Origin: Rhodobiaceae bacterium
Lineage (GTDB): Bacteria > Pseudomonadota > Alphaproteobacteria > Rhizobiales > Tepidamorphaceae
DNA length: 49,657 bases
Reading direction: 5' to 3'
NCBI GenBank assembly: GCA_020441995.1
Contig: JAGRLC010000074.1
Coordinates: 1 to 49,657 of the forward strand
The notes under the pieces were generated by a model. The model did not search any database. It saw only the letters and a program-made list of their open reading frames with translations, and was not told the origin of the DNA. Of the stretch, positions 43,897-49,657 are shown piece after piece. The position numbers were made by a program, and so were the translations under genes. Within the stretch, counting starts at the first letter, position 1, and each line of letters opens with the position of its first letter.

Positions 43897-44094
43897 GCCT
43901 TGCGGCCCTCCATGTCCGGAACATTGATATTGCAGAGAATGGTAGAGCAACGCCGCTTGCAGGGAAACTGTTGCATGATCGGCGCGTTCACATTGGCGAG
44001 AGCGTACGGCACAGGCTCACTGTTGCCATCGATCGCAGCCGGTACGATAGTGAATTCAAAATACAAAACGTTCTCGCTCGAGGGAGGAGTTGCC

Positions 44095-45291
44095 ATGCCG
44101 GGACCGCTTGCCGGATGCCGTGTCGTCGAGCTTTCGCACATCATGGCGGGGCCCGTCTGCGGACTGATGCTCGCCGACATGGGCGCGGATGTCATCAAGG
44201 TGGAAAAGCCGAACGGCGACGACACCCGCCGCACGCTGCCGCCCGACATCAACGGCGAAAGCGCCGCCTACATGATGATGAACCGCAATAAGCGGGGAAT
44301 TTCACTCGACCTGAAAAAACCGGAAGCCATCGAAGCGCTGAAGCGGTTGATCGCCGATGCGGATGTGGTGATCGAGAACTACCGCAAGGGGACGATGGAA
44401 AAGCTGGGGCTTGGCTATGATACCCTGAAGGCCATCAATCCCGGCATCATCCTGACCGAGCTTTCAGGCTTCGGCCGCACCGGTCCCTATGCCGAGCGCG
44501 GCGGCTTCGACCTGATCGCGCAAGGCATGTCCGGGCTGATGTCCGTGACCGGTGTTGCCCCCGGTGAGCCGCCGGTCAAGGTCGGTCCCCCTGTGACCGA
44601 CATCACCGCCGGCATCATTGCCGCCATGGGGACGCTTGCCGCCTACGTCCACAAGCTGAAAACGGGAGAGGGGCAGAAGGTCGATACTTCGCTGCTGGAG
44701 GCCGGAATTACCCAAACCTATTGGCAGTCCGCCATTGCCTTCGCGACGAAGATCGATCCCGGGCCAATGGGCTCGGCGCATCCGCTCAACGCGCCCTATC
44801 AGTCATTCAGGACCGCCGATGGCTGGATCAACATCGGGGCTGCCAACCAGTCCAACTGGGAGCGCACGGTCAGGCTGATCGATGCGGAACATCTTGCCGC
44901 AGATCCGCGCTTTGCAACCAATGCCGACCGCATGGGCCATCGCATTGAACTCGAGTCGGAACTCAACGCCATATTCTGTACAAAGACCACAGCCGAATGG
45001 CTCGACATCATGGAAGCCGGCAGCATGCCTGCGGGCCCCGTGCTGTCCATTTCCCAGATGCACGCCGATCCGCAGGTGATCGCCCGCGACATGGTTCCCA
45101 GCGTCGATCATCCCAAGGCCGGAAAAATGCAGACGATCGGCTTGCCGGTAAAATTCTCGGCAACGCCGGGCGGTGTGAATCGCGCGGCGCCGCTGCTGGG
45201 TCAGCACACGCGCGAAATACTGGCCGAAGCCGGCTTCGACGACACGGGCGTGGATGCGATGATCGCGTCGGGCGCGGCGATCCAGGCCTGA
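44095..45291 (+). CDS. Family III (CaiB/BaiF) CoA-transferase
   Basis: A 398-residue enzyme that moves CoA between carboxylic acids. It opens with GPLAGCRVVELSHIMAGPVC and has the family blocks LADMGADVIKVEKP, the catalytic Asp region in MNRNKRGISLDLKKPEA, and GQKVDTSLLEAGI. Formyl-CoA, oxalyl-CoA, succinyl-CoA or other donors cannot be told apart by sequence alone. ATG 44095 follows AGGGAGGAGTTGCC, a strong site; longer open sequence upstream (from 43900) has no start logic. It stands alone, divergent from the pentapeptide gene. Confidence 0.91.
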   Translation: MPGPLAGCRVVELSHIMAGPVCGLMLADMGADVIKVEKPNGDDTRRTLPPDINGESAAYMMMNRNKRGISLDLKKPEAIEALKRLIADADVVIENYRKGTMEKLGLGYDTLKAINPGIILTELSGFGRTGPYAERGGFDLIAQGMSGLMSVTGVAPGEPPVKVGPPVTDITAGIIAAMGTLAAYVHKLKTGEGQKVDTSLLEAGITQTYWQSAIAFATKIDPGPMGSAHPLNAPYQSFRTADGWINIGAANQSNWERTVRLIDAEHLAADPRFATNADRMGHRIELESELNAIFCTKTTAEWLDIMEAGSMPAGPVLSISQMHADPQVIARDMVPSVDHPKAGKMQTIGLPVKFSATPGGVNRAAPLLGQHTREILAEAGFDDTGVDAMIASGAAIQA

Positions 45292-45369
45292 GGCATTAAT
45301 TCCGCGCAATTCCGAACGGAACCGAAGGTCCGCGTCAGCGAAAACGGCTCACACTTTTTCTGGAATTGC

Positions 45370-46215
45370 TTATCTCTTCAGCCGCTCCGCGTGCCATGCG
45401 ATGTGATCGGCCATGAAGGTCGAGATGAAATAATAGGAATGATCGTAGCCCGGCTGCATGCGCAGGGTGAGCGGAATGCCCGCTGACTTGCAGGCCTCTT
45501 CCAGCAACCACGGCCGCAGACCCGACTCGAGGAACTCGTCGGCATCGCCCTGGTCGACGAGAATCTCGCCAGGCTTCTTGCCATCCTCGATCAGCGCGAC
45601 GCTGTCCCAAGCCCGCCAGGCGGACGTGTCGGCGCCGAGATACTTTGTGAAAGCGTTGGCGCCCCATTCCGTGCCGGACGGGTTGCAGATCGGCGCGAAG
45701 GCGGAAACCGATTTGTACCGCCCCGGATTGCGCATGGCGGTGATGAGCGCGCCGTGCCCGCCCATGGAGTGGCCGAAGAGCGACTGCCGGTTCGCGTCGG
45801 TGGGGAATGCGGAATTGACGATGCCCGGCAGCTCATCGGCGACATAACCGGCCATGTTGTAGTGGCGGTCATACGGGCTCTCGCTCGCATCGACATAGAA
45901 GCCCGCGCCGGAGCCGAAGAAATAGACATCCTCGTCCGGCACGTCATCGCCGCGCGGGCTGGTGTCCGGGCACACTATGATGATGCCGTGTTTTGCGGCC
46001 GCCGCGCGGAACTCGCCCTTCTCGGTGACATTGGCATGGGTGCATGTCAGGCCGGACAGGTAATAGAGAACCGGGCAGGGGCCGTCCTTGGCCTGTGGCG
46101 GCACGAAGACCGAGAACGTCATGTCGCAATGGCAGGTGGCGGACGCATGCTTGTAAACGCCCTGTGTGCCGCCGTGCGAAGTCCATTGCGATACCGTCTC
46201 GAGTTCTGCCGTCAT
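45370..46215 (-). CDS. fghA: S-formylglutathione hydrolase
   Basis: FghA hydrolyses S-formylglutathione to formate and glutathione, the second step of glutathione-dependent formaldehyde oxidation. The 281-residue alpha/beta hydrolase has the nucleophile Ser150 in GHSMGGHGAL, the acid in the DQGDAD block (221-226) and His259 in GYDHSYYF, plus the family segment YYLSGLTCTHANVTEKGEF. ATG 46215 follows CCGGGAGAAG. The first enzyme, class III alcohol dehydrogenase, is at the right edge of the window on the same strand, 3.3 kb upstream. The frame is open further upstream through the DUF188 gene but that part is not coding. Confidence 0.94.
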   Translation of the reverse strand: MTAELETVSQWTSHGGTQGVYKHASATCHCDMTFSVFVPPQAKDGPCPVLYYLSGLTCTHANVTEKGEFRAAAAKHGIIIVCPDTSPRGDDVPDEDVYFFGSGAGFYVDASESPYDRHYNMAGYVADELPGIVNSAFPTDANRQSLFGHSMGGHGALITAMRNPGRYKSVSAFAPICNPSGTEWGANAFTKYLGADTSAWRAWDSVALIEDGKKPGEILVDQGDADEFLESGLRPWLLEEACKSAGIPLTLRMQPGYDHSYYFISTFMADHIAWHAERLKR

Positions 46216-46262
46216 GCCCGCTTCTCCCGGTGTTCGATCCAGATTTGCGGGCAGAGTACCGA

Positions 46263-46706
46263 TCAGCGCAGACGGCGCAACAGCCGATCCAGCGATTGCC
46301 GGAAATGCGAGCGGTCTTTTGCGGAAAACGCCGCATGATGGTTGGTCACCGCGCCCTGTTCGCGCAGATCCGCCATCAGGTTGCGGGTTGCAAGCACGGC
46401 GCCGATATTGGCCTCGCTCAAGGCCTCGCCGTTGGGCTTGAGAACGCTGCCGCCGGCCTTGATGCAGCGGCTGGCGAGCGGGATATCGGTGGTGATGCAA
46501 ATGTCGCCCGGGGCCACGCGCCCGGCAATCCAGTCGTCGGCGACGTCCGGGCCCTCCGCCACATAGACCATTTCGACGAGCGGATGGCGTATCGGACGAA
46601 GCCCGCCATTGGAAACGATCTTCACCTGGACGCCATGCCTCTCGGCAACGGCGACCGTTTCCTCCTTCACCGGGCAGGCGTCCGCATCGATATAGATAAT
46701 CGTCAT
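46263..46706 (-). CDS. YaiI/YqxD family protein (DUF188)
   Basis: A 147-residue protein of the YaiI/YqxD family, whose members resemble PIN-type nucleases but lack an assigned role. It begins IYIDADACPVKEETVAVAER and has the conserved blocks VEMVYVAEGPDVADDWI, GDICITTDIPLASRCI and AVTNHHAAFSAKDRSHFRQS. These match the family throughout and the length is normal. It lies between the BCCT transporter and fghA on the same strand, separated from BCCT by a terminator, so it may be cotranscribed with fghA. Confidence 0.93.
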   Translation of the reverse strand: MTIIYIDADACPVKEETVAVAERHGVQVKIVSNGGLRPIRHPLVEMVYVAEGPDVADDWIAGRVAPGDICITTDIPLASRCIKAGGSVLKPNGEALSEANIGAVLATRNLMADLREQGAVTNHHAAFSAKDRSHFRQSLDRLLRRLR

Positions 46707-46739
46707 GGCTGGACGTTATCCGCACCGGGCGGAAATGAA

Positions 46740-46763
46740 AACGGCGGCCCGAAGGCCGCCGTT
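46740..46763 (-). terminator. Intrinsic terminator after BCCT gene with UUCG-type loop
   Basis: AACGGCGGCC (46740-46749) and GGCCGCCGTT (46754-46763) form a perfect ten-base stem. On the minus strand the loop is TTCG and the stem is followed by TTTCATTT, so it is a convincing rho-independent terminator 24 bases beyond the BCCT stop. It separates the usp-BCCT unit from the DUF188 gene. Confidence 0.85.
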
Positions 46764-46786
46764 CCCTGATTTTCATGCATGCGGTT

Positions 46787-48430
46787 TTATCCGCGCGGCT
46801 CGCTCATCAGGCCTTTAAGGGTCGCCCAGCACATCAGCAACAGCACGAGTGTGAAGGGCAGGCCGGTCGAGATCACCATTGCCTGCAATGATGTGAGACC
46901 GCCGCCGAGCAAAAGCACGATGGCAACCGCGCCCTCGAAGGTGCACCAGAACACACGCTGGGGAATCGGAGCCTCGACCTTGCCGCCGGCGGTGATGGTG
47001 TCGATGACCAGCGAACCGGAGTCCGACGAGGTCACGAAGAACACGATCACCAGGACGATGCCGATTGTCGATGTGATGGCCGACAGCGGCAGGCCCTCGA
47101 GCATCGCGAAGAGCGAGATCGGCGGGTTGTAGCTGTCGATCACCTCTGCCTTGACGGCCGAGGTCATGGGATCGGCGAGCACCTGCTCGATGGCTGCGCC
47201 ACCGAAAGTCGCCATCCACAGCACGCAGACGATCGAGGGGATGATCAGCACGCAGACGACGAACTCGCGCACGGTGCGGCCACGGCTGACGCGGGCGATG
47301 AACATGCCGACGAACGGTGACCAGGAAATCCACCAGGCCCAGTAGAAGGCGGTCCAGCCCTGCATGTAGCCGGTGTCCTCGCGGCCGAACGGGTTCGACA
47401 GCGGGATGATGTCCTTGGCGTAGCCGATCATGCCCTGGACGAATTCGCTCAGGATGTTTCCCGCGCCCGCTGCGAACAGAACGAAGAACAGCAGAACCGC
47501 CGCGATCACCATGTTGATTTCCGACAGCACTTTCACGCCGCCATCGAGGCCGCGCACCACCGAGATCAGCGCGATGCCGGTGATGATGGTGATCAGGATG
47601 ACCTGGACGGTGGTGTCATTGGGAATGCCGAAGACGTGTTCGAGACCGGCATTGGCCTGCTGCGCGCCAAAGCCAAGCGAGGTGGCAAGACCGAACAGCG
47701 TGGCGAAAACCGCCAGCACGTCGATGATGTGGCCGGTCCAGCCCCAGACCCGCTCGCCGAAGATCGGATAGAAGGCGGAGCGGATCGTCAGCGGCAGGCC
47801 CTTGTTGTAGGAGAACAGGGCAAGCGCCAGGGCCACGATGGCGTAGATCGCCCAGGGGTGCAGGCCCCAGTGGTAGATCGTTGCCGCAAGGCCCATCTGC
47901 CGGGCCGCATCGACGTTCTCCGCGATGATCGTGCCGTCTTCGGCGAACGGGGACGGTACCCCCAGGGGCTGGCTGATGGCCATGTGATAGACCGGCTCCA
48001 GCACGCCGAAGAACATCAGGCCGATGCCCATGCCGGCGGCAAACAGCATCGCGAACCAGCCCATATAGCTGTAGTCCGGCGTTGCGTCCGCGCCGCCCAA
48101 CCGCACGCTGCCCCAGGGGGTAACGATGAGCATGAGGCAGAACAGCACGAAGATGTTTGCCGCGCCCAGGAAGAACCAGTCAAACGTGGATGTGAGTGCC
48201 GGACGCAGCCAGCCGAAGAAAGCTTCGGCCTGTTCGGGCAACGCCAGCGCGTAGAACACGAAGGCGATGATGGTCAGCCCGGAAATCATGAAGACCGGGT
48301 TGTGAATGTCGAGCCCGAAGGGGCCGACCTGGGTGACGATATTGTCCTGACCGATTTCGTAATCGGTATCAATCGGGTTTACGGCGCCTTCGGGACTTGG
48401 AATGCCGTGTGAGTCTTCTGTCGAGCTCAT
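46787..48430 (-). CDS. BCCT family betaine/carnitine/choline transporter
   Basis: A 547-residue secondary transporter for a compatible solute such as glycine betaine. It has about 12 membrane helices and the BCCT substrate-box Trp-rich segments TAFYWAWWISWSPFVGMFIA and GWFAMLFAAGMGIGLMFFGV, with the choline/betaine motif in YHWGLHPWAIYAIV. The GMGIGLMFFG stretch contains Met and Gly in the places that in BetP-like members bear the sodium site. The N-terminus (about 45 residues) is acidic, while the C-terminus is short, unlike osmosensing BetP. It follows a universal stress protein gene by 36 bases and is ended by a strong terminator. Confidence 0.93.
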   Translation of the reverse strand: MSSTEDSHGIPSPEGAVNPIDTDYEIGQDNIVTQVGPFGLDIHNPVFMISGLTIIAFVFYALALPEQAEAFFGWLRPALTSTFDWFFLGAANIFVLFCLMLIVTPWGSVRLGGADATPDYSYMGWFAMLFAAGMGIGLMFFGVLEPVYHMAISQPLGVPSPFAEDGTIIAENVDAARQMGLAATIYHWGLHPWAIYAIVALALALFSYNKGLPLTIRSAFYPIFGERVWGWTGHIIDVLAVFATLFGLATSLGFGAQQANAGLEHVFGIPNDTTVQVILITIITGIALISVVRGLDGGVKVLSEINMVIAAVLLFFVLFAAGAGNILSEFVQGMIGYAKDIIPLSNPFGREDTGYMQGWTAFYWAWWISWSPFVGMFIARVSRGRTVREFVVCVLIIPSIVCVLWMATFGGAAIEQVLADPMTSAVKAEVIDSYNPPISLFAMLEGLPLSAITSTIGIVLVIVFFVTSSDSGSLVIDTITAGGKVEAPIPQRVFWCTFEGAVAIVLLLGGGLTSLQAMVISTGLPFTLVLLLMCWATLKGLMSEPRG

Positions 48431-48466
48431 GTAATATCTCCTGCCGGATTGTTGCTTTCGGCGTCT

Positions 48467-48880
48467 CTAGCGGACGACGAAGACGGACACCTTGGCGTGG
48501 CTTGCCACGTATCCGGCGTTAGAACCGAAGATGTGTTCCAGAACGCCTGGAACGTGCGATGCCATGACGACGAGGTCGGCGCCGGTTTCGTTAACGGCGT
48601 CAAGCAGCTTGCTGTCGAGATCGACGGCCGGATCGTGGCTGACGATCTCGAGGGTCGAAACCTCGGCGCCGTGCGCCTTTGCCTGCGCTGCGGCCAGTTC
48701 GTCGAGACGCTGCTGGAATTCGGCCGGGTTATGCGCGACCGAGCCGGGCGCCGCCGACGTGACGCCGACATAGCAGACCGGCGCGCCATAGTGCTTGGCG
48801 AGATCCGCGGCTGTCTTCAGCGCCTTCTCAAGACGCTCGACATGTCCCAGATCGACTGGGACCATGATCTTTGAGTACAT
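48467..48880 (-). CDS. Universal stress protein (UspA fold)
   Basis: A 137-residue UspA-domain protein. It opens MYSKIMVPVDLGHVERLEKA and ends with the block ASHVPGVLEHIFGSNAGYVA. In ATP-binding members the motif is G-x2-G-x9-G-S/T; here the first two Gly are Ala and Val (ASHV), while GS is kept, so nucleotide binding is doubtful. ATG 48880 has a perfect AAAGGAGG site. It precedes a BCCT gene in the same transcript. Usp proteins next to osmolyte transporters can regulate transport (as known for TeaD with TeaABC), so a similar job is inferred here. Confidence 0.92.
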   Translation of the reverse strand: MYSKIMVPVDLGHVERLEKALKTAADLAKHYGAPVCYVGVTSAAPGSVAHNPAEFQQRLDELAAAQAKAHGAEVSTLEIVSHDPAVDLDSKLLDAVNETGADLVVMASHVPGVLEHIFGSNAGYVASHAKVSVFVVR

Positions 48881-48996
48881 GAAGTTGCCTCCTTTTCCCG
48901 CACGTGTCGCTGCACGCGCGTTTTCGCCGGCTGGTGCGGGATCTTGCGCCTTTCGGGCACGCCCCTTCTGGAAAACCGCCGGTCTGGTGAAGCGTA

Positions 48997-49109
48997 CGCG
49001 GCATTTCGCCGCGTCCAACCTGCGTCAGGCGACGCAGTGTTGATCGTATGCGACAGGCTTGTCGCATTAAGGACAGATTTTAGCTTGTGGACGACTCGGT
49101 CCGTCCACA
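48997..49109. promoter_or_regulatory. Four consecutive hairpins upstream of usp
   Basis: Four perfect inverted repeats lie in a row: CGCGGC/GCCGCG (48997-49002, 49008-49013), TGCGTC/GACGCA (49021-49026, 49031-49036), ATGCGACA/TGTCGCAT (49048-49055, 49060-49067) and TGTGGACG/CGTCCACA (49086-49093, 49102-49109). Loops are 5, 4, 4 and 8 bases. The rightmost is 14 bases beyond the stop of the secreted protein gene and may be its terminator. The others lie in the likely leader or promoter of usp. No T tract follows any of them. Confidence 0.6.
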
Positions 49110-49122
49110 GGCGAGGACGGGC

Positions 49123-49536
49123 TTAGTTGGGGTACCAGTACTCGTACCCGATATCGTCACCGCCACTGTAGCTCCAGGCGCCAGTCCACGAGCCGTCTTC
49201 CTGCTCCACATAGAGTGCGGTGCCGGAGGAATTGCCGGCGCTGTAGCCGACGGAGATGACGGTGTCGTCGGATTGCGCCTCTCCTACCAGGAGACTGCCG
49301 TCGGTGAAGGACGCGCCAAGCCCGGTGCCGGTATAGGTTGTCCCGCCGATGTCCCAGATCACATGATAGGTGTTGCCTGTCCGGGTGACGGTCACCGTAC
49401 CCTTGTATTCATCGCCGGTGCCTGGATTCGTTCCTTCGACACGGAAGGTGCCTGTCGGGTCCGCCATTGCCTGCCCTGCCGCAAGCGTCAACAGCAGGGC
49501 GGCAAAGACAGCGCGGATGATGCCCATTGGCCGCAT
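49123..49536 (-). CDS. Small secreted beta-rich protein, unknown function
   Basis: A 137-residue product with a Sec signal peptide (MGIIRAVFAALLLTLAAGQA, cleavage near AMADPTG). The mature part is rich in Gly, Thr, Ser and aromatic residues with alternating polar and nonpolar residues (TVTVTRTGNTYHVIWDIGGT), so a beta-sandwich or barrel is likely. It has no Cys in the mature part. I do not recognise a characterised family, although small proteins of this kind occur next to formaldehyde dehydrogenase genes. Its ATG overlaps the dehydrogenase stop (TGATG), so it is translationally coupled to it. Confidence 0.78.
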   Translation of the reverse strand: MRPMGIIRAVFAALLLTLAAGQAMADPTGTFRVEGTNPGTGDEYKGTVTVTRTGNTYHVIWDIGGTTYTGTGLGASFTDGSLLVGEAQSDDTVISVGYSAGNSSGTALYVEQEDGSWTGAWSYSGGDDIGYEYWYPN

Positions 49537-49657
49537 CAGTACAGCACGACCGAGCGGATCGACTTGCCCGCATGCATCAGATCGAAGGCGTCGTTGATCT
49601 TGTCGAGTGGCATGGTGTGGGTGATCAGGTCATCGATGTTGATCTTGCCGTCCATGT
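49536..49657 (-). CDS. frmA: S-(hydroxymethyl)glutathione dehydrogenase / class III alcohol dehydrogenase (3' end only)
   Basis: Only the last 39 codons are in the window. They read [20 protein letters not shown] then [19 protein letters not shown] and stop, which is the typical end of glutathione-dependent formaldehyde dehydrogenase. The enzyme oxidises S-hydroxymethylglutathione to S-formylglutathione, the substrate of FghA encoded at 45370-46215. The stop codon overlaps the start of the secreted protein gene. The short visible part keeps the confidence below that of complete genes, but the context agrees. Confidence 0.85.
   Translation of the reverse strand, partial: MDGKINIDDLITHTMPLDKINDAFDLMHAGKSIRSVVLY

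Noticed and set aside
46216-46776. Extension of the S-formylglutathione hydrolase frame upstream
   Set aside because: It overlaps the DUF188 gene in a different frame and shows no family similarity; ATG 46215 has a good ribosome site.

Overview
The window reads as a stretch of Hyphomicrobiales (Rhizobiales) chromosome: high-GC, densely packed, with gene orders I recognise from that order (cytochrome c / kdsB / pheA; SRP RNA / dnaX / ybaB / recR; rpmH / rnpA / yidC / yihA; aminopeptidase / marR / nlpC) and one intergenic copy of a palindromic repeat that I recall as common in Rhizobiales. The family or genus cannot be fixed from the sequence. I see no phage, insertion sequence, integrase or CRISPR array, so this is core rather than island DNA.

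Layout. 1-3711: the 3' half of a Tad pilus locus (cpaF/tadA partial, tadB, tadC, then tadD on the opposite strand across a complex palindromic spacer). 3859-6620: M17 aminopeptidase, a short MarR regulator with a perfect inverted repeat in front of it, and an SH3b-NlpC/P60 peptidase. 6633-16781 (minus): an eight-gene, tightly overlapping operon for a Yej-type oligopeptide/microcin C ABC transporter with two substrate-binding proteins, one Sec and one Tat, a CDF metal exporter inserted between permease and ATPase genes, and a Nudix hydrolase and a 2-hydroxyacid dehydrogenase at the end. 16874-20617: membrane-anchored cytochrome c with an Ala/Pro/Glu tail, kdsB, pheA, nudC. 20689-23679: SRP RNA, dnaX, ybaB, recR. 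23681-32083: rmuC, an unknown membrane protein, sqdB (sulfolipid), a histidinol-dehydrogenase paralogue with altered metal ligands, mprF (lysyl-phosphatidylglycerol), and an orphan polyamine-type binding protein.

32086-35432 (minus): yihA, yidC, rnpA, rpmH behind a clear sigma70-type promoter; yidC carries an internal frameshift. 35602-39442: a TVP38 membrane protein, a MerA-like flavoprotein and an orphan histidine kinase. 39536-39612: tRNA-Arg(ACG). 39681-43049: YihY-type membrane protein, a 43-residue single-pass membrane protein, pabB and pabC (folate). 43159-45291: exported pentapeptide-repeat protein and a class III CoA-transferase. 45370-49657 (minus): class III alcohol dehydrogenase (3' end), a small secreted protein, a universal stress protein with a BCCT osmolyte transporter, a DUF188 protein and S-formylglutathione hydrolase. 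The dehydrogenase and hydrolase are the two steps of glutathione-dependent formaldehyde oxidation; an osmolyte module lies between them.

Several genes concern the envelope: sqdB and mprF set the charge of membrane lipids, kdsB feeds lipopolysaccharide, yidC and the SRP RNA insert membrane proteins, and Tad builds a surface pilus. No single new system stands out. The best leads are the HisD paralogue next to sqdB, the yidC frameshift, the CDF gene inside the Yej operon, the four-hairpin region before the usp-BCCT pair, and the small membrane protein at 40905.
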